In this document: positions 1 through 5,954 of the stretch, piece by piece | Position numbering within the stretch: the stretch's first letter is position 1 | How the letters are laid out: each line of letters begins with the position of its first letter | Origin: Ignavibacteria bacterium | Lineage (GTDB): Bacteria > Bacteroidota > Ignavibacteria > UBA10030 > UBA6906 | Reading direction: 5' to 3' | Assembly (NCBI GenBank): GCA_029859455.1 | Contig: JAOUDE010000104.1 | Coordinates: forward strand, 1 to 8,323 | Length of the DNA: 8,323 nucleotides | Notes under the pieces: model-generated | Told to the model about the DNA's origin: nothing | The model's input: only the letters and a program-made list of their open reading frames with translations | The model's database searches: none | Program-made: the position numbers and the translations under genes

Positions 1-1023
1 CGCTATCACAGTGAGGGGACCTGGCAGCAGCTTACGTTTACGGGGAGTGGTAGTCTGTCGACAAACAGCGTTGGCGGGATCAATGATGCAAAAGATGTGA
101 CGTTCACTCTTCTTCTTCACGGACAGATTGCTTACGGTCCAGACGGTGTCGCCCAGCCGCTGGCTCCGCTCGTATCAGCGGCCTATGGAGGCGGTTCGGT
201 TGCCGTCGCGGGCGAGCTGAACGCAAAGGGAGAGATCATGGCAGAGATGGTCATCGGTCAGACCGGCCAGCGTCTGGTACGGCTGGCTCCGGCAGAGCCG
301 TGTGTTTCAAACTGTATTCGAATTGCCTCCATCGATATGAGAGGTAAGGGGCCGTCACGATGTGACCAGGGGCAGGCAGCAGCAAAATCGAGGGTGAGCG
401 TGACCGACGAAGCGGGAAATCCTTTGAGCGGCGTAACAGTGACAGCTCACTACATGGACGACTACTGGCTTGATGAAACAATCGTCGGCGTGACAAATGC
501 GAGGGGGCAGGTTTCCTTCACGCACAGGGGGCCACCCTGTGTTGGAGGGATTGCCATACTTGTGACAGATGCAACAGACCTCGGAACACGTACACTTGAC
601 AGGACGACAGGTGTGCTGGCAGATTATGTTCTCCCTCTGCCAAACATCGGACCATGGGACGGTTTTTCAGACAACCGGACTCTCCTCGAAGGAGTGTCAG
701 ACAAGGCTCTTCCGATCGGGTTTGCATTGTCGCAGAACTATCCGAATCCGTTTAACCCGGCGACGACAATAAACTACCAGCTTCCGGTCGATGCATTTGT
801 CACACTGACTGTCACAGACGTACTGGGGAGAACTGTCGCGGTACCTGTCAGCCGGCATGAAGCAGCCGGTTACAAGTCAGTCAGGTTTGACGGGAGTAAT
901 CTCACCAGCGGTATCTACTTCTATCGACTGCAGGCCCTGAGCACAGATGGTCGGCCACTCGACTTGTCGAGCGGGCAGGCCGGCGAGTTCGTCGAGACGA
1001 GGAAGCTCATGTTCATGAAGTAG
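1..1023 (+). CDS. Secreted protein, 3' part: Ig-like domain plus T9SS C-terminal sorting domain (5' end outside window)
   Basis: The frame is open from the first base to a TAG stop, giving 340 visible residues. The true start lies upstream; GTG at 97 is only an internal codon, since the preceding 32 codons are open and in the same style. Visible residues about 130-214 form an Ig-like/carboxypeptidase-regulatory-like beta domain (VTDEAGNPLSGVTV, then a 'TNARGQVSFTHRGP' turn, then 'DRTTGVLADYVLPLP'). This type of module often closes large secreted peptidases and other exoproteins. Residues about 240-340 are a T9SS type A sorting domain: the SQNYPNPFNP box, DVLGR, SGIYFYRL and a basic tail ending in RKLMFMK. 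In this family the domain guides export across the outer membrane and is then cleaved, with the protein left on the surface or released. A CxxxC pair precedes the Ig domain. The catalytic or main domain is not visible, so the function cannot be named. Confidence 0.87.
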   Translation, partial: RYHSEGTWQQLTFTGSGSLSTNSVGGINDAKDVTFTLLLHGQIAYGPDGVAQPLAPLVSAAYGGGSVAVAGELNAKGEIMAEMVIGQTGQRLVRLAPAEPCVSNCIRIASIDMRGKGPSRCDQGQAAAKSRVSVTDEAGNPLSGVTVTAHYMDDYWLDETIVGVTNARGQVSFTHRGPPCVGGIAILVTDATDLGTRTLDRTTGVLADYVLPLPNIGPWDGFSDNRTLLEGVSDKALPIGFALSQNYPNPFNPATTINYQLPVDAFVTLTVTDVLGRTVAVPVSRHEAAGYKSVRFDGSNLTSGIYFYRLQALSTDGRPLDLSSGQAGEFVETRKLMFMK

Positions 1024-1038
1024 TATCTCGTTGTCAGC

Positions 1039-1103
1039 GAAAAGACAAGGAAACCGGCGTAGAATATCCCCGGGGCATGTGTCCCGGGGATCTCTGTCTT
1101 TTC
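1039..1103 (+). terminator. Rho-independent-type terminator after the first secreted-protein gene, with nested outer arms
   Basis: A perfect 9-bp GC-rich stem, ATCCCCGGG (1066-1074) with CCCGGGGAT (1083-1091), encloses an 8-base loop and is followed by TCTGTCTTTT. A second pair of perfect 9-base arms, GAAAAGACA (1039-1047) and TGTCTTTTC (1095-1103), flanks it, so the T-tract of one strand mirrors an A-tract on the other. It lies 16 bases after the stop codon. The inner hairpin plus T-run is what a terminator needs. The outer arms are separated from the stem by unpaired bases, so their role is less sure. Confidence 0.65.
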
Positions 1104-1128
1104 CCGAAGGACCCGTCAACCGCCTGCC

Positions 1129-1157
1129 TTGCTTGTTCCTTTCCTCACGGCTATCTT
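1129..1157 (+). promoter_or_regulatory. Candidate promoter for the beta-propeller gene
   Basis: TTGCTT (1129-1134) and TATCTT (1152-1157) are separated by 17 bases, an acceptable sigma-70-like arrangement about 60 bases upstream of the start codon. The same right-hand element read as TATCTTGG matches the Bacteroidota-type -7 consensus TAnnTTTG at all but one defined base. It lies between the terminator and the next gene, where a promoter is expected. Both matches are partial and could be chance. Confidence 0.3.
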
Positions 1158-1207
1158 GGAATTGTACCCGGTCTTGAGGATGCGCGAAGCAGTTCGGTCA
1201 GCCGAGG

Positions 1208-1222
1208 AAGGAGGAAACGTTG
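1208..1222 (+). promoter_or_regulatory. Strong ribosome binding site deciding a TTG start
   Basis: AAGGAGG at 1208-1214 is a full Shine-Dalgarno match, five bases before TTG at 1220-1222. The competing in-frame ATG at 1241 has only a G-rich run touching it, with no proper spacing. This favours TTG initiation, although a signal peptide can be read from either start. Confidence 0.6.
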
Positions 1223-2557
1223 CAAAACAGTCTGGAGGGGATGAACACGGTATCCAGGAGTTGGTGGACTCTCTTCCTAACGTGTGCCTTGTCTTCCGGT
1301 CTGCAGGGCCAATGGGTCCAACAGACGTTTCCGTATTCCGATGGAACCGCCGGTGTGGAATTCACGGACAAGCTGACCGGTTTCATCTTTGCAGGAGATT
1401 GTGTGTACGGGACGACAGACGGAGGGTCAACATGGGAGATCCGGGATTCATGTTTGGGGTCAGCACACCCATTCGCGGTTCTGGATTCAGCCACGGCCCT
1501 CTACCAGTTCGGATTCTCCGTACTCGGGACTGGAATCAGAAGAACCACCGACGGAGGAGAAACGTGGGTGACAGTGGATACTCTTCCTGTTCTGTACAAC
1601 GACTTTGAGTTTGTTACACGAGATATTGGGTACGCGGTCGGAAGTTCAGCGAATCCCTGGGAGACGTTTCTCAGGAAAACGACGGATGGAGGAAATGAAT
1701 GGCGAACAGTCAGATCATTTGATCTGACCCTGGGGATACTCCAGGCCATATCGTTCGTGAGTGAAGCAGAGGGCTGGGCCGTGACAAACAACGGAACGGT
1801 CTATCACATCATTGACGGCGGACTCACATGGACTGTTCAGGATTCGGGGTCAGGTGAAGCTCTGTATGATGTTGATTTCGTTACTTCTGACAGCGGTTGG
1901 GCGGTCGGTGGATTCTTCAATACCCCATACAGGAGGACGGTTGACGGTGGGCAGACCTGGGAAAGTTACCCCTGGGAGGGGAGAAGCCTGGGCCAAATCC
2001 GGATGCTCAATTCGGAGCTTGGATGGCGCATTGGCCATTGTCCGCTGGTGGGATCATGCGTGCCATTCATTGAGAACACGATCGACGGTGGATTAACGTG
2101 GACAGAACAGGAGCTCATACCGCCCCCTCCACCGCTGTCACGATTCTTTTCGATATCGATGGTGGACACGAAACTCGGTTTCGTTGTCGGCGTGGCGTCC
2201 GGCGTCCCGCTTTTGTACAGGACCGAAACCGGGGGAGTGACATCAGTGGACAATGCTTCAGGCCGGCCGGCGGGATACTTCCTTTCCCAGAACTACCCGA
2301 ACCCTTTCAACCCGATAACAGATGTGAGCTTTGGGATTGGGGATGGTGGTTGGGTTACACTCATGATTTTTGATCTTCTTGGTCGGGAAGTTACAAGGAT
2401 AGTCAATGAAGAGCTTGCCGGCGGAACGTACACTCGCCAGTGGGATGCAAGTCGGCACCCGAGCGGCATCTACTTTTACCGGTTGCAGGTCGGCTACACA
2501 GAGGGGGGGCTGACCGGTGACTTCGTGGAGACGAAGAAGCTGTTACTCCTGAAGTAA
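1220..2557 (+). CDS. Secreted YCF48/Asp-box beta-propeller protein with T9SS C-terminal sorting domain
   Basis: 445 residues from TTG 1220, chosen for its perfect ribosome site; ATG 1241 (residue 8) is the alternative. A signal peptide is visible (SRSWWTLFLTCALSSGLQG, cleavage near residue 30). Residues about 35-340 form a beta-propeller with six Asp-box-like repeats at residues 66-72, 110-116, 155-161, 198-204, 241-247 and 288-294 (pattern [TIV]DGGx[TE]W). They alternate with strands such as FVTSDSGWAVG, as in YCF48/BNR/sortilin-type folds. A degenerate seventh unit (TETGG) sits near 335-339. Residues 301-305 are five prolines. The last ~95 residues are a T9SS sorting domain (SQNYPNPFNP at 356-365, DLLGRE, SGIYFYRL, ending KKLLLLK). 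The product is expected at the cell surface or released. Such propellers usually mediate binding, and no catalytic residues are evident. It has its own probable promoter, and the tail closely resembles that of the upstream gene, so both are likely T9SS cargo. Confidence 0.92.
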   Translation: MQNSLEGMNTVSRSWWTLFLTCALSSGLQGQWVQQTFPYSDGTAGVEFTDKLTGFIFAGDCVYGTTDGGSTWEIRDSCLGSAHPFAVLDSATALYQFGFSVLGTGIRRTTDGGETWVTVDTLPVLYNDFEFVTRDIGYAVGSSANPWETFLRKTTDGGNEWRTVRSFDLTLGILQAISFVSEAEGWAVTNNGTVYHIIDGGLTWTVQDSGSGEALYDVDFVTSDSGWAVGGFFNTPYRRTVDGGQTWESYPWEGRSLGQIRMLNSELGWRIGHCPLVGSCVPFIENTIDGGLTWTEQELIPPPPPLSRFFSISMVDTKLGFVVGVASGVPLLYRTETGGVTSVDNASGRPAGYFLSQNYPNPFNPITDVSFGIGDGGWVTLMIFDLLGREVTRIVNEELAGGTYTRQWDASRHPSGIYFYRLQVGYTEGGLTGDFVETKKLLLLK

Positions 2558-2683
2558 CCCGGTAATTCATATCTTTCGGAAACCCTCAGGACCAGATCCA
2601 GGAAAGCACTCCATCTTGTATCTCCGCCCTCCGTTCAGTATCTTGTCGCTTGAAATCCAGCCATCAAGCGTTCGCTGTGAGGG

Positions 2684-2714
2684 CAGTACCAATTGGGTAC
2701 TCAACTGGGTACTG
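2684..2714. repeat. Cluster of three GGTACT elements (one inverted, two direct) upstream of the tRNA
   Basis: CAGTACC (2684-2690) is the inverse of GGTACTG (2708-2714), a perfect 7-base inverted repeat. A further copy, GGGTACTC (2695-2702), lies between them. The two direct copies share TGGGTACT and are 12 bases apart. The array lies 62 bases before the tRNA. It could be a protein-binding array, a recombination arm site or chance. The rest of 2558-2775 shows no clear gene and no clear terminator for the propeller gene. Confidence 0.4.
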
Positions 2715-2775
2715 TGGATGCTGAATCGGGACGGCAGTGCTGCTGAAAGGTGCTGAATTTGAGCTGGAAACGCAT

Positions 2776-2858
2776 GGAGAGCTGGCAGAACGGCTAATGC
2801 ACCGGTCTTGAAAACCGGCGGGCGCAAGCCCTTGTAGGTTCGAATCCTACGCTCTCCG
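2776..2858 (+). tRNA. tRNA-Ser (anticodon UGA)
   Basis: A complete class II cloverleaf. The acceptor stem is GGAGAGC (2776-2782) with GCTCTCC (2851-2857), and the discriminator is G2858 as expected for serine. A short D-stem GCA/TGC encloses the D-loop (2785-2800). The anticodon stem CCGGT/ACCGG (2802-2806, 2814-2818) holds loop CTTGAAA, with anticodon TGA at 2809-2811. A long variable arm (GGGC-GCAA-GCCC) precedes T-stem GTAGG/CCTAC with loop TTCGAAT. The 3' CCA is not encoded (CTG follows) and must be added after transcription. The tRNA reads UCA and other UCN codons by wobble. Confidence 0.97.
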
Positions 2859-3062
2859 CTGATGGGTGAAGGACTCACCGAAATGTTCAACCCTGCGTCA
2901 CAAACACCCGGTTATCCGGCGGTCCGGAAGGTGATTGAACGCCATGGCCATGAGAATTCGCGCGGCCTTATCAATCTGCTGAAGCGGGCAGGCGAGTCCC
3001 GGGCGGCCGTCAGGGTACAGGCGGATGATGTCACGTTTGTCGTCATCCGGGTAAAACCATGA
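2859..3062 (+). pseudogene. Remnant of a SpoIIE/PP2C-type phosphatase (C-terminal ~66 residues only), abutting the tRNA
   Basis: An open frame runs from the base after the tRNA to TGA at 3060. ATG 2862 gives 66 residues; ATG 2883, with AAGGA nine bases upstream, gives 59. The residues 'GEGLTEMFNPAS' resemble the 'DGLTEARNPAG' turn of RsbU/SpoIIE-type PP2C phosphatases, and 'QADDVTFVVIRVKP' resembles their usual C-terminal 'DDxTLVVIRV' strand. The ~35-residue helical segment between is of normal family length. The first family-like residues appear right where the tRNA ends, and everything upstream that would carry the N-terminal metal-binding aspartates is absent. The usual Asp before GLTE is Glu here. 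A small hairpin (GGTGA/TCACC, 2865-2879) holds AGGA in its loop. The frame is intact, so a short peptide may still be made. It ends 15 bases before the FMN-protein gene, with which the ancestral gene may have formed an operon. The family assignment is by eye. Confidence 0.55.
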
Positions 3063-3077
3063 ACGGGAGACCTCTGC

Positions 3078-3956
3078 ATGCTGGGGCCGACCGGTAAACG
3101 AATCCTCCTGATCGTCCACATCCTCTTCAACTCCGTCTGGACCGGTGGCCTGTCCGCCATTCTACTTCTCCTCCTCATCAAAACCGAAACAGCTCCTGAA
3201 CAGGTCATCGCTCTCGATCATGCGGTCTTCCGCATCCATGATGCGATCGTGATGAATATCGGGTTCGGCGTGGTGGTCACAGGATTCCTCTTCTCTCTCT
3301 TCACGCGGTGGGGGTTTTTCGATTTTACCTGGGTGATCATAAAATGGATCGGGCTGCTTTTCCTTTTTACTCTGATTACAGCCTTTCTCGCTCCCGCCGT
3401 CAACGGGATGGCAGCCCTGTCCGATCTTCACGGAACCGCTGCCCTGCACGACCCCGAGTACCGCTTCTATCATGTCAGAACTTTCCGTGTGATAGTAATC
3501 CTCATTGTCACGATCGCGGCTCTGGTCGGGCTCTCTGTATTCAAACCGTGGGGGCCCAGGAGGAAACCGGTCAACGTGAAACGGGCACGGGTTTTGACAG
3601 CAGGGATTGTCACCGGGCTCCTGGTCGTCGGTGCCGGTGTCTCCCAGTACGTGCAGCTGGAACATTTCCGGATGATGGAAGTTCATGATCCTGATCTCCG
3701 GAACCTCGACGACGGGGAGTATGTGGGTTCCGCCGACCTCGGAGTCACATATACGGTCAGTGTCTCCGTGAGAGATCACCGGCTTGCCGGTGCCTCACTG
3801 CTGGACGAGGACCCCGGCCACTATACGCGACTTGCGGAGGGGATCCTCAGCCGGATCATCAGTGAACAGAATGTAAATGTCCGCGCCGTGACAGGAGCGA
3901 CCACCTCGAGCAAGGGACTGATGCTGGCAGTCGAAGCTGCATGTCGTAATCCGTAG
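3078..3956 (+). CDS. Membrane protein with DUF2269-like domain fused to an extracytoplasmic FMN-binding domain
   Basis: 292 residues; ATG 3078 has GGGAG eight bases upstream. Five membrane segments are visible, at about residues 8-34, 56-76, 83-105, 135-155 and 170-190. The first four resemble DUF2269-type integral membrane domains, with histidines at 14, 48 and 54. The basic stretch KPWGPRRKPVNVKRAR (156-171) between segments 4 and 5 is predicted inside, which places the C-terminal domain outside the cytoplasm. Residues about 211-290 are an FMN_bind domain: 'DGEYVGSADLG' start, then TGATTSS at 272-278. This matches the S/T-G-A-T-x-S/T motif of NqrC/RnfG, where ApbE links FMN covalently to the last Ser/Thr. 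A role in periplasm-side electron transfer is inferred; partners and substrate are unknown and no ApbE gene is in view. The downstream neighbour is convergent, its stop 34 bases away, with no clear terminator between. Confidence 0.9.
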   Translation: MLGPTGKRILLIVHILFNSVWTGGLSAILLLLLIKTETAPEQVIALDHAVFRIHDAIVMNIGFGVVVTGFLFSLFTRWGFFDFTWVIIKWIGLLFLFTLITAFLAPAVNGMAALSDLHGTAALHDPEYRFYHVRTFRVIVILIVTIAALVGLSVFKPWGPRRKPVNVKRARVLTAGIVTGLLVVGAGVSQYVQLEHFRMMEVHDPDLRNLDDGEYVGSADLGVTYTVSVSVRDHRLAGASLLDEDPGHYTRLAEGILSRIISEQNVNVRAVTGATTSSKGLMLAVEAACRNP

Positions 3957-3990
3957 TCCGGGAGCGATGCGGGAGGGAAAAGGACCTGAG

Positions 3991-5202
3991 TCAGCTGGAC
4001 GGCGGGGACGGGCCGATTGCCGGCCGAGCCATGTGAACCGGATGAGGTGCTTCATTCTCCCGGTGTTCCATTTCGGTGACGACCAGCAAATGCTGACGGG
4101 CCGAAGTGACCCAGGAGAATCGGGCTGCCCGTTCAAAGCCGTTTCGAATCAGACGGGCCCTCAGCCGGGCGTCCGAGATGACGGCATGGATGCCTCTGGC
4201 GATCCCCTCGGTGTCATAGGGATCGACATAGTATGCCGCGTTTTCGCACACTTCGGGGAGGCTGCCCGCGCGCGAGACGATTGCCGGACAACCGGCTTTC
4301 ATCGCCTCAAGCGGCGGCAGCCCGAATCCCTCATAGAAGGATGGAAACACGAGTGCATCGGCAGACCTGAGGAGGGATGCGAGCTGTTCGAATGAAACAT
4401 GTCCCGCAAAATGAACCCGACCCCGGTCGATGCCGTACTCTCGCAGCCTCTCCTCGTCAAACAGCTTCTCCATTCGTTCACGTCCGTGCCCGGCGATGAC
4501 GAGGGCGTGCGGAATCCTGTTCTGAACCAATCCGAAAGCCCTGAGAACCCCGGTGATATTCTTCATTCTGACGATCCGGCCGGTAAAGAGAATAAACGGC
4601 CGCCGGAAACGCTGTGCATCATCGGTGTCACCTAGGTCTGCCAGGCGAACCCCGTTAGGAATGACCTTGATTTTTTCCGGGGGGAGGTTGTAGATCTGTT
4701 CGAGGAGTCCCTTCGTGTGGCGGGAAGGCGTGATGATAGCCTGCGCCTTCCGGAGAACGAACGGCAGCAACCGACGGAAATAAAAGTATTGCTTCCTGTG
4801 ACACTCGCGGAAGAGCAATGGAATGACGTCATGGATCGTCACAACCTGCCTTGAACGGAAAAAGATCGCTTCGAGCTGGCTCGCCGTGACAATCAACGAC
4901 CGCGGATGCCTCAGTCCGATCAGGTTGCTGAGAAGGAACCGGAGGAGGTGCCCTTTGAAGCCGTTGTCCGGCGAGACCCGCGGGGAAACCCATTTCAACG
5001 TCCAGTGATCCGGAATCGCGAGACCGGAGAGATGTTCCGCCGCTGTCCGGTTCACATAAACGATGAAACGGAGTCCGGTCCGAACGGTGGTCAGTTCCCT
5101 GAGAAGATTGAATGTATATGTTCCGATTCCGTCAAGATAGCAGCCGAGATTGGTCGCATTGATCACAACGGGTCTGCCATCACCACCTTTCGGGCTTGTC
5201 AT
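3991..5202 (-). CDS. GT4-family glycosyltransferase (GT-B fold) of a surface-polysaccharide operon
   Basis: 403 residues, a normal length for retaining GT4 enzymes, which transfer a sugar from a nucleotide donor at the inner membrane face. The N-terminal half has the glycine loop DGIGTY (24-29) and TIHD (122-125, His124). The linker region has PNG (182-184). The donor-binding half has FTGR (206-209) with Lys214, AGHG (237-240), and the EGFGLPPLE E-x7-E motif (Glu291 and Glu299), followed by GSLPEV (313-318). The last ~25 residues are Pro-rich and look disordered. The ATG overlaps the stop of the ATPase gene as ATGA (5199-5202), so it is probably translationally coupled, with a G-rich ribosome site. 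It is the last gene of the operon. The acceptor and sugar cannot be told from sequence; mannosyl- or rhamnosyltransferase activity is common for this type but is not shown. Confidence 0.93.
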   Translation of the reverse strand: MTSPKGGDGRPVVINATNLGCYLDGIGTYTFNLLRELTTVRTGLRFIVYVNRTAAEHLSGLAIPDHWTLKWVSPRVSPDNGFKGHLLRFLLSNLIGLRHPRSLIVTASQLEAIFFRSRQVVTIHDVIPLLFRECHRKQYFYFRRLLPFVLRKAQAIITPSRHTKGLLEQIYNLPPEKIKVIPNGVRLADLGDTDDAQRFRRPFILFTGRIVRMKNITGVLRAFGLVQNRIPHALVIAGHGRERMEKLFDEERLREYGIDRGRVHFAGHVSFEQLASLLRSADALVFPSFYEGFGLPPLEAMKAGCPAIVSRAGSLPEVCENAAYYVDPYDTEGIARGIHAVISDARLRARLIRNGFERAARFSWVTSARQHLLVVTEMEHRENEAPHPVHMARPAIGPSPPSS

Positions 5203-5945
5203 TGTCCCCCGCTCCCCCGATATTCTGCCGCGACTTTCGCCGGCTCACCGTCCATCATCATCCGGCCCTGGTCAAGCCAGATCAGCCGATCGCAGTGCAT
5301 GACGAGGAAATCGAGGTTGTGTGATACCAGGACGGTCGTTCTGCCCGATTCCATCAGCCGCTGCATCCTGATGACACACTTCCTCATGAAGAACTCGTCG
5401 CCAACCCCGAACACCTCGTCGATGAGAAGAACTTCGGGCTCTACGTCCGTTGCAAGCGCAAAAGCCAGCCGTGCATACATCCCTGACGAGTAATTCTTGA
5501 CCGGCTCGTCAAAATACTCCCCGAGTTCGGAAAACGTCCGGATTCCATCGATTCGGGCTTCGATCTGAGACTCCGAGTACCCCATCAAGAGACCGGCCAG
5601 AAAACAGTTCTCTCTCCCTGTGAGATCCGGCTGAAACCCGATGCCAAGTTCGAGGAGCGGGACAATGTGGAGATCCGGTCGCACATAAACATGTCCCTCC
5701 CGCGGCGTAATGACCCTCGAGAGGACCCGCAGCAGGGTTGACTTCCCCGCCCCGTTCCTTCCGATCAGACCGATATGCTCTCCCGGTCCGATCGTCAGCC
5801 GGATATCGCGGAGGGCATGAAAGTATTCCTGTCCGTTCCGTCCCGTCAGGGTTCCGAGCATGTGGCGGAGGCTCCGCTGACTCACGGCGTGTTTCTCGAA
5901 ATAGACCGCTATATCGTCAAGCTCAAAAACCGGTTGGCTTTTCAT
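5199..5945 (-). CDS. ABC transporter ATPase of polysaccharide export (Wzt/TagH/KpsT-like, short form)
   Basis: 248 residues. It hydrolyses ATP to drive lipid-linked glycan across the inner membrane with the permease encoded just upstream. Visible motifs are Walker A GRNGAGKST (62-70), signature YSSGM (152-156), Walker B VLLIDE (172-177) followed by VFGVGD, and switch His199 in SHN. The segment LELGIGFQPDLTGREN (98-113) is characteristic of O-antigen, teichoic acid and capsule exporters. It stops right after the nucleotide-binding domain. Wzt proteins of the E. coli O8/O9a type carry a further C-terminal carbohydrate-binding domain of well over 100 residues, which is absent here. This points to a system that does not recognise a chain-end mark through Wzt, or does so elsewhere. 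AGGGAG precedes the ATG closely. The gene starts nine bases after the permease stop and overlaps the following glycosyltransferase by ATGA. Confidence 0.95.
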   Translation of the reverse strand: MKSQPVFELDDIAVYFEKHAVSQRSLRHMLGTLTGRNGQEYFHALRDIRLTIGPGEHIGLIGRNGAGKSTLLRVLSRVITPREGHVYVRPDLHIVPLLELGIGFQPDLTGRENCFLAGLLMGYSESQIEARIDGIRTFSELGEYFDEPVKNYSSGMYARLAFALATDVEPEVLLIDEVFGVGDEFFMRKCVIRMQRLMESGRTTVLVSHNLDFLVMHCDRLIWLDQGRMMMDGEPAKVAAEYRGSGGQ

Positions 5946-5954
5946 CGCTCCCTG

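Noticed and set aside
1129..1608. Plus-strand 159-codon frame before and inside the beta-propeller gene
   Set aside because: It lies in a different frame from the propeller repeats, is rich in Arg and Cys, and has no motif, so it is a shadow frame.
2558..2640. Terminator after the beta-propeller gene
   Set aside because: Only direct CAGGA repeats and no inverted repeat with a T-tract could be found.
2754..2761. TGAATTTG as a Bacteroidota -7 promoter element for the tRNA
   Set aside because: It matches TAnnTTTG except at one base and is well placed 15 bases before the tRNA, but no -33 TTTG-like element is seen upstream, so it is not listed as a feature.
2567..2890. Minus-strand 107-codon frame running across the tRNA
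   Set aside because: Its N-terminal part is simply the tRNA-Ser gene read backwards, a common source of false proteins. Only the leftward tail is mentioned, as a tentative remnant.
3162..3779. Long minus-strand frame (205 codons) opposite the FMN-binding membrane protein
   Set aside because: Its product is charged, shows no domain, and lies fully within a clear gene with membrane spans and an FMN motif. It is a codon-bias shadow.
3957..3990. Shared terminator between the convergent FMN-protein and GT4 genes
   Set aside because: I found no stem of useful length and no T-run on either strand in these 34 bases.
4906..5493. 195-codon plus-strand frame opposite the GT4 and ATPase genes
   Set aside because: It crosses the junction of two well-supported minus-strand genes and has no recognisable motif.
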